Below are positions 44,301 to 55,190 of a DNA stretch of 64,000 nucleotides, piece after piece. A program made the translations under genes and the position numbers. Numbering within the stretch: the stretch's first letter is position 1; the number at the start of each line of letters is the position of its first letter. Origin of the DNA: Ancylostoma caninum (lineage: Eukaryota; Nematoda; Chromadorea; Rhabditida; Ancylostomatidae); assembly GCA_037903475.1 (NCBI GenBank), contig JBAJFG010000344.1:930001-994000 (forward strand), written 5' to 3'. Under the pieces are notes generated by a model. That model made no database searches. It saw nothing but the letters and a program-made list of their open reading frames with translations, and was not told the origin of the DNA.

Positions 44301-47300
44301 AGGAAAGCGAGCAAATTGCAGCAGTACTGCATTAGGAGCATAGCCGCATTATCCACTACTTGAAAAAGAGTGGCGTGGACGTGGAAAGGGCGCAGCCATC
44401 ATTCTCCCAACATGTGTGCATAGCAGGTGTTCCCAAGTTCTTCGAGTAAATTACTAATTGCCAGTTTGGGAACGAACAACACCTACCGACTTTTGTGATG
44501 AAAGGAATGAAGTTCTTATTCTTGTCAATTGATACCTTCAGTTCCAAAATCCTGCAAAATATGTGATTCCATGTTCAAGGAATCTTCAGAAAATTATATT
44601 TTCTAACCTAGTCTTAGATGATGAGTAGCCCATAACAAATACGCGATACATTAAATTGTTGCAAGCCTCAAATGTGAAATCTGAAACGACTCCGGCATAA
44701 TTGACTAAAGCAAAAGCAGCAAAACCTCGAACCCAGACAATGAAAAGCAGACATTGATGGGATGATGGAAAACTGTTGCAATCCGAGTGCTGAGAGCGAA
44801 ACTTAACAAGCCGATAAAAGGACGTCGCAGCTCATGGATGCGTTCGTTTCGGCTGAACAGGCGAGAACTGCGGGACTTCTGTGGCCAGGTGACCCCTTTG
44901 AAATCTTTGAAACCGCTGTCGAGTGCAGTAATTGGTCAAACGAGATATATGGGGTGCGGATGCAGCGGTGTGCAGCTGTACCTTTGCGTCCACCGGATGT
45001 GGTAGCAGAAATTTGGTTAGGGACACAGCTACCTGTGCACTGCATCCAAACTAAACTGCCACCCCAGGTTTGTGTCTTGTACATGATGCGCACTTTCTTT
45101 TTTTAGCGCGAGCTTGATTCGTTTTAGAAAAGAACCCAAGAAAATTACGCACCAGGTGGAAATTCGTTGGACAAAAATTGTTCATGACGGGCATACGGGT
45201 TCATTTCCATAAACGTAATTGCGGTTTCTGTCGAGCTAAATCGAAGAGAGTCCCTAGAACAGTTGGATGTAAGCTGTTAAATTGCGAGCGTCCATAATAA
45301 TGAGCTTGCATAACTTCGAGAAAAATTGCCCCTGAAAGGGCGTACAATGCAATGTGACATGACATGCCATATGATTCGACAGCCCTAACGAGAGCAGTAA
45401 TAGCGTAGGTTATGAAGCAAAGTCAATTTAAACGTCACATGATTCACATGTTACACAGGTATGAGACATTCTAACGTTTTGAAACTGACATCATTATTAG
45501 TTTGGGCCGACTGTTTTTTAAGGAGATTTTTTTCAATTGGTTCATACTGAAAGGATTCATATGTCATTAGATGCAGATTGAATCGCTCTTTCAGAGGATA
45601 TGAAAATTTTGGGCGAATGGATTCGATGACACATTCACTAAGACGGTGAGTAATAGCATTCATCCATGATTTGCCCGACCAATAATTTGGCACCGACTTC
45701 AGGGGCTCTACCTGTGCCAGCCGTTTGGTTTGATTTGATTTATTGCGCCTTATTTACAACGCTATGGATACAAATTCAGAGAGAATACGAGTTCTGATTG
45801 AGCAGTTACCATTACTAAGAAAATGTATAGTAGTCATATTGATCTATGCTACACATATCTTGGATCTAACAGCTCGTTCGAACGAATCTTTAAGACGTGT
45901 TTCAATCAGTAATGTTATTGGTGTCATATGTAACGTTCTGGACACAATGTTGCATATAATGTTACTTTGATTTGATTTGTTTTTCTTCTCCTGTGTTAAC
46001 TTTGTAATGCTATGCCTCAAGCACAAGTGTTGCGTATATAAATAAATCAACAAATAAATAAACGGCGTATAATTCTATGTACTTCATACTTCGGTAACAT
46101 CTGAGACAATCGCGCTTTTGTCTCTGCCAATATCGGCTCTTCTCGTTTACCATTTCATAGATAAACAAATGATCCGGTACTTGATCAGGAGCGCTAATCA
46201 AGCCGCCTTCGTGGGCCGAACTAGTCCATCAATGAAAGCCGTAAGAGAGGAGCAAATCTAGGGGTGGAATTGCATCTCTAGCCCCAATGCACTGTTTATG
46301 TTCTCCTTAGGTGCTGACTCACAATAAGCGGGCCTCTAGTGACCTTGCCAACGTTGGCCCCTCACCATGGTGATTGGGTCACCGAAAACACAAACACGAA
46401 TGACATCAAAGTAAGCCAGCTATTATAAGTTGTTTTCTCAGACAATCGTGGCGTCAACAGCAGCTAGGACCCCCATCGCCCCGCCCACGTTTTGAGTTGG
46501 AGGAGCGGATACCGACGTTGTGCCTAAGCAGGAAGTCTTGCTCATGCCCCTTTATGTGCTGCAATGTGCCGGGATTCCGCAGACGTGCTGCCGTTGAATT
46601 ATTCCATGTTGAGTTGAGGAAATTTCACCATCTTACTGTACGGCGCACGTCAGCTGGAGGGACTGAGCAAGGTTTTCGACTCAGGTCTAATTACCTGAGT
46701 TGGATTTGAGTGTGTAAAATACTCAAAACACAAAGTGTTTGCTCTTTCACGAGCTATATTTTTGCTACAAACCTACGGTGGCGTTATTGCCTGGGTTGTT
46801 CCGAGGATTAAACGTCGAACATCCACGATCTTCGCGCACATCTCAGCAGATTTCGCTTAATTTCCGGGCACAATTCACGTAAAATCGAGCGTATTTCTCT
46901 TATTTTCTGGAGATTTACGTGTGTTTTTCGGGTGGAATGGGGGAACATTTTGGCGAAAAATAAGCGAACTCTGCTCGGAAGCACAGGTAATCTGCTCAGA
47001 TTTTGTCACCTGATCAGTAGTAAAGAAAAGGCATCCTTCTGTGGGATAGTTGATAGCCGCGAGGGCAAATGGGGAACATCTGTCAGTTCACGTGGGGGGA
47101 CGTCAGCGATATGTGGGGGAGTAAATGCCCCGCGATTTGGGGTCCATCCTCAGATACAACAAGGGGTGGATCCATTTCCACCTGCAGTCAACCCCCACGA
47201 ATGCCTCAGTTGTTGTGCACTCTGTTCCCGTCCAGTAATTTTTTCCTCACTACTGAACGCCAGCGCATCTCTTTCATAGCCACAGCCCTTTTCCCACAAT

Positions 47301-49276
47301 ACAGCCAACGTCCGCCTGTCTGGCTCATCTCCTTTCTTCTAGCGGCATCGTATCCGCCACTTCCGTTTACACGGTCTTTTAATCACAGTCCTGTGTAACT
47401 CAGCCCATTCAAAGTTCGGTTGTTAAAAAAACTCAATATGCATGGACATGACTGAAAGTGGACCAGAACACCTGCATCAAGGTTAAAAAACAAAATTTGC
47501 AACCCTTTCGAACATATCTCGATGAACACGGTGGATAACAAGTTTACGTCATGATAACGGTGATGTAAGTAGTTTTCGACAACGATGGCCAATTCAAACA
47601 AAGAACACACACATGCTGAGCTAATTGATAAATGTTGTGATGGACATGTTATATCGCATAATGTTTAGGCCAGTACATGCCTACTTTTGGATTGCCATAC
47701 TTTAATTATGCCCCACCAACATCTTTTTCCCGCCTTTTGTATTGGCTGAGGACTTTTGCATTGGCTGAAGACTTCATCAATGATGTTCCGGAAAATTGTA
47801 TTGCCTAACAAACTCTTGCCAGGAAAATGAATAGACAACGACAATCTTCGGCCGACTCTATCACCACCAAGCATCAGAGGAGACCCAATCCTCGCCGTAG
47901 GTTCCCAGCCACAAGAAACGAGAAAGGTACGGAATTCAGATCCATGCCTCGACATCTCCAGTTCATGTTTATGCATGAGCGATCGTCGCAGCCTCAAAGC
48001 CGGGAAGGCCCTATGGTCGAAGAATTTGAAACTGACCTTGCAATGCTCTGCACCAAAAGTCTTCGACCATGTCTTTTCACAGCTATGAACAAAAGTTCTT
48101 TTTTTCCCTCCTTAATAATGACATTGTATATACTTTCAAAGTAGGCAATTTATAAATGTTGACGTCAATTTCTGAAACTCACATTCACTGTCCTTATAAT
48201 AAATGGCTTGAAATCTTTACATGCTCCGTTATAGCCCCAGCCGAGATCTTCGACCTTCTTGACATTTTGAGTCAAAAATTGATGTAACCAACCATAGTAC
48301 ACGAAACAATCTGTGGTTATTCCAAGTACTGCAAAACCGAATAAGTCCAGTTTGGGAGTTGCTCCGCAGTATGAGTTTATTCATGGCTTACTAACATCTA
48401 ACAGGTGGCTCGTTAACGCGCTGTCTTTCAGCATCAAAATAATCATCGGAAGTTGTGACGATCATGTTGGGGTTTTTGAAACACAGTTGAAATTTCTTCT
48501 GAATGTTCTCAGGATTCAATTAGAGAAAAGAAAAGACTCGTTGAAAAGATTCTTTCGCACCGTGGTTAGCTCAGATCTAGTGCGTTCCAGGCCGACCTGT
48601 AAAAACAATGCTGAATTTTATAATAATCTAATTAATTTTTTGCGTCGTGAACAATGTCCTGTTTTCATCCTGTTATCTGCTAGCTTTCGGTGTCAAAAAC
48701 CTTTCAATGCTAGGCTAGGCAAACAAGATAACAAACAGCATAACAAGCAAACCACTAGACGGAATCCAAGTGTCATTTTTCCGGCGATTTACACGACCAT
48801 GTCGTAGTGACATTATTGCATAAGATTTTTACCATTACTAAAACTGCGGGTATACTCTTCGAGGAGTATAGCATTTAGCATCGTCGGCGCACAGTGGCGA
48901 CTTTGTTCCTAATACATAATGAGTGTGAGCGGTTCTAAGTTGGCGAATGAAAGCGCTAACTGTGTTTCTAAAGCACGACCACAGAACGAATTTCAGTTCA
49001 ATTCAGTTTCATTTCAACACAGAGCGAATTTTTTCAGTAACCAATCAATGATTGTGCGTACCTTCGCTTCGCTTTCGTCCACAAAATGTGTTTTGTTATA
49101 TATTTGCAAGAAGTCCTCAAGGTCATCATCTTCGTCATCATGCGTGTGTCCTGTGCTTTGTTCAGCAGACCAAAGAGTTTTCGAGAGAGTCTGTACAGAT
49201 CTATCAAATTAATCAAGAAAGACGTGAAATAGAACGAAATTAGCACCAGAAGCCAAAGGATCTTGAGAAGCTCCAT
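41384..49276 (-). CDS. unrecognised secreted/membrane protein, 11 exons
   Basis: Exons read on the minus strand: 49276-49247, 49190-49062, 48498-48396, 48328-48183, 45273-45153, 44772-44608, 44551-44487, 42858-42771, 41884-41768, 41644-41527, 41473-41384 (stop TAA). Phases agree at every joint except exons 5/6 (phase 1 to 2), where an exon is probably missed. The N-terminus MELLKILWLLTLSKTLWSA is a signal peptide, followed by an acidic spacer (HTHDDEDDDLEDF). Then come Cys-containing segments such as FQLCFKNPNMIVTTSDDYFD, GWGYNGACKDFKPFIIRTVN and LTSNCSRDSLRF; a hydrophobic stretch (CLLFIVWVRGFAAFALVNYA); DPLVHAPIFGSTIIADHEF; and RNCESIGNYMFFMQYAYMN. The C-terminus is basic (SRRRWFNPFRFHR). 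Total about 390 residues. I recognise no family. Introns 4 (2.9 kb) and 7 (1.6 kb) are long. Exon borders from one reading may shift slightly. Confidence 0.7.
43666..44151 (+). CDS. 161-codon antisense ORF in intron 7
   Basis: An open frame opposite to the host gene with a Lys run (TLKKKKKRC) and no recognised domain, leader acceptor or signal peptide. It may be a relic of an inserted sequence. Unproven. Confidence 0.2.
   Translation: MNVYVRSVTYGIINWPEPSVFSFLWWSTECNVMQNRCQFQDKPLKTLKKLPIRTTECATLVGVLAASTRASLNWKNTLKKKKKRCIQPLNETTSKRGQLVAQVNFEKKTAAGYLGMRVCADDAVPFSITEMSLLDNDSFFHLLFRWELRSMILIDPLEKDA
45451..45693 (-). CDS. 80-codon ORF in intron 4, possible missed exon or relic
   Basis: On the same strand as the eleven-exon gene. 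It reads YWSGKSWMNAITHRLSECVI, then ESIRPKFSYPLKERFNLHLM and ends CLIPV-stop. Protein-like, but in-frame stops and no clear splice borders mean it is either a pseudogene fragment or a transposon relic beside the repeat at 45723. Confidence 0.3.
   Translation of the reverse strand: MPNYWSGKSWMNAITHRLSECVIESIRPKFSYPLKERFNLHLMTYESFQYEPIEKNLLKKQSAQTNNDVSFKTLECLIPV
45723..46065. repeat. interspersed repeat, copy related to 63041-63132
   Basis: TTATTGCGCCTTATTTACAA and TGAGCAGTTACCA at the left part match TTACTGCGTCTTATTCACAA and TGAGCAGTTACCA at 63041-63132. The right part ends in an (AATAA)n-like tail at 46036-46062. Confidence 0.5.
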
Positions 49277-49555
49277 CGTGCCAGGGTGTACAGGAAGGAA
49301 ATGAAAGCTGTTCGTGCTTATTATCTAGTAGTATTATGATAGCAGCGTATATCCAATCTAATCAGTAAAGTTCGTTTCATACTCAGAGTATCCCCAGACT
49401 TCGCCAGTTCAAAATGAATAAAGAGAAGGAGCGATATAAGAGATAAGGATCGTGGAAATGATACGTATCGACTACTACCACGTTACATCGCCATCGATCG
49501 CTGCCAAACAGTGCTCATCGACCGTACCCTTGAAGATGTGCCCAAAATGAACTGG
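49277..49555. other. upstream region of the eleven-exon gene
   Basis: The presumed 5' flank. An acceptor-like GAACAG lies about 30 bases before the ATG on the minus strand. No TATA motif is assigned. Confidence 0.3.
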
Positions 49556-50230
49556 CGATGTGAGCGACAGCGATAATAGAAACGATGCCCATCGATCGCC
49601 ACGTCACATCAGTTATCACTCTCTCACGTCTGAAGTCTCCTCATTCACTTTATCCACGTGGCGATCGCGACGACCGCGGGCTGTAGTGGCGATCGCCACG
49701 ATTGCTGGCGAAGTCTGGCGACACGACACTCTCACAAGCTCAGAACCCCATCTGAAACTTGCTTTTCCAAAAGCTTGTCGGCAACTTGGTTTCGCACTTC
49801 CTTCTCAACAACTTGTTTTTTCCCTTGCTTGCCGACAGTTTGTCGACCGTATGAACTTGTTCATGACCCGTTCTTCACTGATCATCTATCAGCTCTTCAA
49901 AATTGCCCAGGGTGGAACTTGTGGAGAATGGCGTAACTGTTCTTCACTAGGACGCAAACGCTTCCCTAAAATTGTATCAAAACATCTATTGCCCTGATGT
50001 CCTCGATGGTTGCATCGTATGCTACGCGGGTATGGAAACTTGACTCTTTCTCGTCGTCCAGCTAAAAGAATGTCGACAACGTTTTTGGCCAAAAGCTTGT
50101 TTGCAAGTTGTTTTTTGGGAAAGCTGGTTGACAACTTGGCTTTGGGTGGCATGATAACCTCAAGCTTGTGGACAACGATTTGCTAGTTAAAGGCTTGTTT
50201 GCAAGCTGTTTTTGGGCAAAGCTGGGCCGA
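49556..50230. repeat. ACAAGTTGTC-type repeat, copy 2, with GGCGATCG palindromes
   Basis: 49740-50230 repeats AAGCTTGTNNGCAAGTTGTT and GCCGACAACTTG-like words shared with 23500-23830. 49660-49705 has two GTGGCGATCGC-type palindromes. The ORFs here are artefacts of repetition. Confidence 0.6.
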
Positions 50231-50606
50231 CAACATGTTTTTGCGGTTCTGAGAGCGAATGATACTTGGTGAAAGTGGTCATTCGTGATACGATGTGTAC
50301 GATGATACGGTGCTCAAATTTCCATTCCTGTATGTTGAATTACCTATACACATTACACATTCCGCGCTGATGTAACTCAGAGCACTCATATAACTTAGAG
50401 TACTCATGCATGGGCTCCAGATTGTGTTTGGTAGCTGCTTTAGTGTCTTCAAACTATACATTGCTTTAAGAGAGAACGAGAGCGTGGTTGTGATTGCGTG
50501 CTACCGATGCACCTGCCTTACCCAGACTCAAGCTCGTGTAGGAGAATCGTACTCATTGCCACTGACTGACTCACTAACTAATACTCGCGCTCACTTCGAA
50601 CTAAAG

Positions 50607-50740
50607 CGTCATTTAGAGTGCATCGGAGTCCGATCCGGTCGGATAATGAATGATGCGTAACTATCATCGGATAACGATGATCAACACGTATCCTGAGTTA
50701 CCCGACCGGATCGGACTCCGATGCACTACAAATGCAGTTT
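50607..50740. mobile_element. 133-bp palindromic MITE, copy 2
   Basis: GTGCATCGGAGTCCGATCCG and its complement CGGATCGGACTCCGATGCAC face each other around a short centre. Same family as 9084-9216. Confidence 0.9.
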
Positions 50741-50829
50741 AATGTAGCTGCATCGACAGCTCGCAATTAACGCCGCCTCCTGAAGCTCCTCTTCCTTCTC
50801 ATTGTTTTTCCTATCAATATATTATGTAG

Positions 50830-51225
50830 ATTGTCCCACAATAAATGAAATGTGGGGATTCGCAGAAGAGAGAGAAAAACTGAGGAAGCATTCCCCACCA
50901 ACAAAGAAGGGTCGAAGGGTCTACCTGACCAACGTCGGTGTTGTACCAAAGTTCTTTGCAAACAATCGCATGTTTCGATCAAGATTTTCCTTCTCGTGCA
51001 AAGGAGAGGAAGCCGCAAAAGTTCAGGAGTCCCAAACCTGTCATCAATTGAGATATGTTTCCTTCATCATTTGGCGTTTGGGAGGATGCCTTTACCAACA
51101 ACATCGACGAAGAGTGCGATCGACATGTTCAACATCTTCACGACATGTTCTCAATCTGCACTGAGATCGAAGTTGTTATCAAATGGGACTTCGGGACAGC
51201 AGCATATTACAGTATTTTGTTCTAA
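50830..51225 (+). pseudogene. unrecognised coding segment with a frame change
   Basis: After acceptor TATATTATGTAG one frame reads CPTINEMWGFAEEREKLRKH, then RVYLTNVGVVPKFFANNRMF and CKGEEAAKVQESQTC. The convincing 3' part lies in another frame: FPSSFGVWEDAFTNNIDEEC, then DRHVQHLHDMFSICTEIEVV and AYYSILF-stop. The shift falls near 51055, with no good donor/acceptor pair, so a frameshift (decay or assembly error) is the simplest reading. A small intron cannot be excluded. A MITE sits 90 bases upstream. Confidence 0.4.
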
Positions 51226-51882
51226 ACCGTCATTTTTTTAACCCCCAATTTGTGTAGATTATCTAGGGATGGAGTCAAAGGCCGGAGACTCGCCACTCTA
51301 CATGGCATCCCCTCATCATCGATGGACAGAAAATCTGACGCGCTGCACATGTGATGCGCTCACGACTGATGCAGCACTAGAGAAAACCTCTGGACTCCAC
51401 TTAACTCCAAGAGTATCCTCGATCGGCCCTTCACTCGCTGGTCTATTACATTTTCAGGTCGTTTAAACGAACGGTGCTGACAAACTGGATGAAACCTGCT
51501 CGAGACAAAAAAATCTGGAGCGAATGTGGTGAGCACTGAGAAACCCAACCCAACAGTGAAGATAGACCATCAGAGTATCAGAGTAAGTATATAAATGAAG
51601 ATATGAAACATTTATCACACCCGAAAACTGTCTTGTCAACAAAACATACACTCGTCTTGCGGTTTTACACCTGTAGGAAACCAGCTTCATTTTGTATACA
51701 CAAATGTGGAAATTATTGAGATACTGTTTATTTGCTGAAGAAAATGATCACTTCTTATACTTCGGTGGACAACTTTTCTTCTTGCAATATTCAGTCTGAA
51801 AGCATTGTGCTTTACCGTTTTGAAATTTCGGAGTACCGCATGCTAACTAACAGTATTAAGACAACATCAAGTGATGCTCTGA

Positions 51883-52111
51883 AAGGTGGTGTCCCATCTC
51901 GTTGCTCAGGTTGATGATACAAGCGGATTCTTGATTTCCTTGCCACCTTGATTCTAACAATGTAAGCGAAGTCACACGATTGTCATGAACCTCGTTTTCA
52001 CTTTGGCTTACACAATTAAAGGCTGCTTTGAAACATGTTTTGCCCAATTGGAGTGAGAGTGTTGAGGAGAATCAGAATCTACTATGGCCTCAGCGGGATG
52101 TGACACTGCCT
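51883..52111. mobile_element. TTAA-family MITE, short copy
   Basis: Left AGGTGGTGTCCCATCTCG and the complement of the right end (AGGCAGTGTCACATCCCG) are the TIRs. The right flank is TTGA, a decayed TTAA. The internal GCGGATTCTTGAT matches the copy at 62585. Internally deleted. Confidence 0.7.
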
Positions 52112-52553
52112 TTGAGCAAGTTAGAACGATGGGTGGTTCAAACTGCATACTCAGACAGAATTTGAGCGAATTCATTTAGCAAAGAAATCTGTGAAACGTG
52201 GGAAGAAAATATATGAGTTGAGAGAAACCCATTATTGGGAAGCTACAGTCTGTCCGAAAAGACGAGTCCACCCACGCACGCGGGGATCCAGAGGCTGCCA
52301 CGCTGGCCAGCACTCCACGTCATCATCTCTAATCTGCGTATCACATTTCATCGTTATCTTCATGATATCGACCAATGATATATTCATGACATTCGTCTTC
52401 TTTTATGAATGTCGGCTAACAATGAAGATGCTCTCGTACGCAAAGTTGTGAATTACAAGAAGTGACTCCCGTGTACAGTGGATTTACTCGTTCAAAGTTC
52501 TATGGTACACAAAAGTAGGTTACCAACGGCTCGAGGATTCTATGGCTTCCTGA

Positions 52554-52957
52554 AGGCAGGGGCCCACCAGATTCCGCTTCTGGAGGTATAGACATATCCT
52601 AGACCTTCCTGTCATGTTGATTCCAGGGATGTACACCAACAGGCACGGGAGGACGAAAGCCCCGTTTTTGAAAGGCTCGAACTGGGTGAAAATTTGGAGC
52701 CCGGAGGCGGATGGCTCCAAGCTGTGCTGGCTGCCTGCCACGGCTGCAGTGTTGGTCAACGAGTCTTGGCGTGTTCTATCGATAGGATCAACGGCGTCAC
52801 ACGTGAACTCGGGTTAGCAAACTGTTACAGACCTCGTTCTGGAATACGGGATTAGAGGCGGTTTTGGGACAATTTACCTATATCATTGCATTCAGCGTGT
52901 CAAAGAGATGATGAATCTGCAATTACTTCAACTACTAATGTGAGATGGCCCCTTCTT
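52554..52957. mobile_element. TTAA-family MITE, 404 bp
   Basis: TIRs AGGCAGGGGCCCACC / AGAAGGGGCCATCTC with TTAA at the right flank. The interior is about 75-80% similar by eye to 62174-62580 (shared TCCTAGACCTTC, GGCTGCCTGCCACGGCTGC). Open frames in both are remnants. Confidence 0.8.
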
Positions 52958-52997
52958 TTAAGAGGACTAGCACTACCGTTCTTCCTGTTTTGCCTAC

Positions 52998-53366
52998 TTA
53001 TACGTCTCCGCCCGTTCTGCCTAACAATCTTTCCCACCGTTCTTTCGTGGAAGCCAGGGTGTCTAACAATCTCATTTGTTTGCACTCCAGTTGGTGAGGC
53101 GAATCATCACAGCGGTAGTACGATAAACACAATGTCTTGCAACTCCAAGAGAAGTTCGAAAACGACAACAAATTTCTCATGTTGTTTGTGAGGAACATGT
53201 CATGTTGATTGACAACTGCTCTCTTGTTCTCTTCCAAACGTTGAGATGGAATCGATCTAACCTCTACATCGGCACTGACACAATTCTCAGTGCCTTTTGG
53301 AATTTTTTCTTCTGCACCAATTATAGAAGAATATAAAACGGCTTCTGAAGATTTTCCAATTCTCAT
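52998..53366 (-). CDS. 122-codon ORF, unverified
   Basis: Starts MRIGKSSEAVLYSSIIGAEE and includes NNMRNLLSFSNFSWSCKTLC. Overlapping plus-strand ORFs exist, and neither strand has splice support. It abuts a MITE and could be transposon-derived. Confidence 0.25.
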   Translation of the reverse strand: MRIGKSSEAVLYSSIIGAEEKIPKGTENCVSADVEVRSIPSQRLEENKRAVVNQHDMFLTNNMRNLLSFSNFSWSCKTLCLSYYRCDDSPHQLECKQMRLLDTLASTKERWERLLGRTGGDV

Positions 53367-53399
53367 TTCTTTGTCACGAATTCATCAAGGTTAGGCGAT

Positions 53400-54140
53400 G
53401 GCGATGTTTTCAATTTACCAACACAGCTGGAGGCGCGAGGTATTCTACTGTTTAACATTAAGAGCATAGAAATTCATGCAGAAAATTCTAGTTCCATTCG
53501 AAACTAAACATTTCGTTTCAAATGAACAAAAAACTAAGAACCATTAATCTCAGAAGGATACTACGCTACTATATCATGTTTTTCGCTCCAATGTTATTAT
53601 AACCATACGACACATCAAAGGAAATCATGTTCTCTTGCCCAAGGACCGCTCGGCTCATGGGTTGCTCTCAAAACATTAGCAGAATCAAAACATGGGATGA
53701 CTGGTGAAGCTCACATGAATGTAAGCATCTTTATTCCAATCTTATTGATGGCGAGGATTCAAATTAAGTAGCTAAGTAGAAAATAAGTCAATAAGCATAA
53801 ATTTTTCTAAAGCGCAGACATGAAGCGTTTCGCCCGGATTTTTATTACAGGCTGGTCATAGACAGGGTTCGTGGTGATGCAAAAAGACGCTCAACAGTGA
53901 TTGATAACTGCAAATATATGGTAGAATGTCTGTGTATGTATACATGTTTCGGATGGGAATCTCGAAGGATCTACTGGTCAAGACTAAATTGCAACCCCAA
54001 GGGGTAGGCGGATGTCTTAGGCTACTATTCATAAGAAACTATTAAGCCTTGTGCATATTTCAAGCGACGCGATTTTATCGCCGCGACCAAGTTTTGCACG
54101 AGCGATTCCGTCGCGGCGACTGGATCGCGCGTGCTTGGGC
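53400..54140. other. no gene seen
   Basis: AT-rich; nothing supported. A GAAACG word at 53826-53831 (minus) has no hammerhead core next to it. Confidence 0.35.
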
Positions 54141-54144
54141 ATCC

Positions 54145-55190
54145 CCTTGATCACCTTGACACCCGTTGATCTTAGAGTATACCGAGCAGGCGCAGCAATC
54201 CGTCCATTTGTCCCTCTCGCGAGCCATAGTTGTCCAGTGGATTCTGTCCGTTTAAAGGCAGTATCCAGGCAGGAATTTCGATATTTCAATTCTGCCACCC
54301 CGTTACTCTACTCGACGAGGTGATTGCAACTGTATAGTATTTACCCGTAGAAACCTTGAAATTTGTGTTTTAGAAGGTTGAAAGTTACGATGTGGACGAG
54401 TTGTACGGTGCAAAATGAAGAGGAGGCAATCAGGCTTCTCGAACTCTCGAACTTTTGGACGAACGAGCTAAATATTGCTACAGATGATCCTAAGGGAAAT
54501 CTTCTTGATTGCTTCTTGCTTTTTTCCATTAGTATTCCTACTAGTAACTACTTTTTTTCCAAAATTTGGGGCGAAATTCTGGATTGATGCTGATTAAAAA
54601 CCTGTCAAATTTAACAATGCATGTTCAACAAGTTAGCACATGTTGGTGTGAGTTCCATCCGCAGCATGACAGAATAGAAAGGGACCAGACTGTTAGACAG
54701 TAAAACATGTCCTTACAATCTTAGGCATGCCTTAACATGTTTTCACGAAATCTTCGAAGGGGCGGAGCGGGCACTGGATCGGCTTTGGGTACCAGTAGTG
54801 GAGATTCTGCCTGGACACTGCTTTTAAGGGACACGGAGAGCAACGTATCTATCCTTGAAGGACTTCGTGAAGAAGTCTGACCATTGGGTCGGTGGTCTTC
54901 CTGTCCTGCGCTTAACATCCCGTGGAGTCCAGTCGATGACGGCTCTTGTTCAACGGTTGACCTTAAAACGCATCACGTGTCCGGCCCACCTAATCCTACT
55001 CAACTTGGAGTAAGCGGCAGCGTCCCTGATCTCTGACCGTTGACAAAGGGTGGAACTCCGTATTTCAGTCATCACTTGTGTGAGGCGGGTTATTCCTAGC
55101 ATTACCCTCTCGATGGAGCGTTCGACGACGCTGACCGCATTCTTATCCTGGTTGCGCAACGCTCAGGTTTCTGAGGCGTACGTCAAAGCG
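54145..55190 (-). mobile_element. RTE-like copy 2, split by a TTAA element
   Basis: 54145-54255 aligns with 57838-57955, and 54824-55190 aligns with the adjacent 57953-58310 of the intact RTE copy. Together they cover the C-terminal 140 or so codons (for example VERSIERVMLGITRLTQV and RIRWAGHVMRF). The interruption at 54256-54823 is a DNA-element insertion. Stops and substitutions show decay. Confidence 0.93.
54256..54823. mobile_element. 568-bp TTAA-flanked element inside RTE copy 2
   Basis: TIRs AGGCAGTATCCAGGCAGGAA and the complement of the right end (AAGCAGTGTCCAGGCAGAAT). TTAA at 54252-54255 and 54824-54827 replaces the single TCGA of the intact RTE copy, so TTAA is the target duplication. 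It contains a 74-codon ORF (54363-54587) preceded by a TGTGTTTTAG acceptor-like site. Confidence 0.92.

Noticed and set aside
47665..48144. Overlapping minus (110) and plus (105) ORFs in intron 4.
   Set aside because: Neither has splice, start or family support, and the two frames cannot be told apart.
53820..53870. GAAACG on the minus strand preceded by CCTGTAATAAAAATCC, considered as another hammerhead.
   Set aside because: The CTGATGA-type box is absent and no stem II could be drawn.
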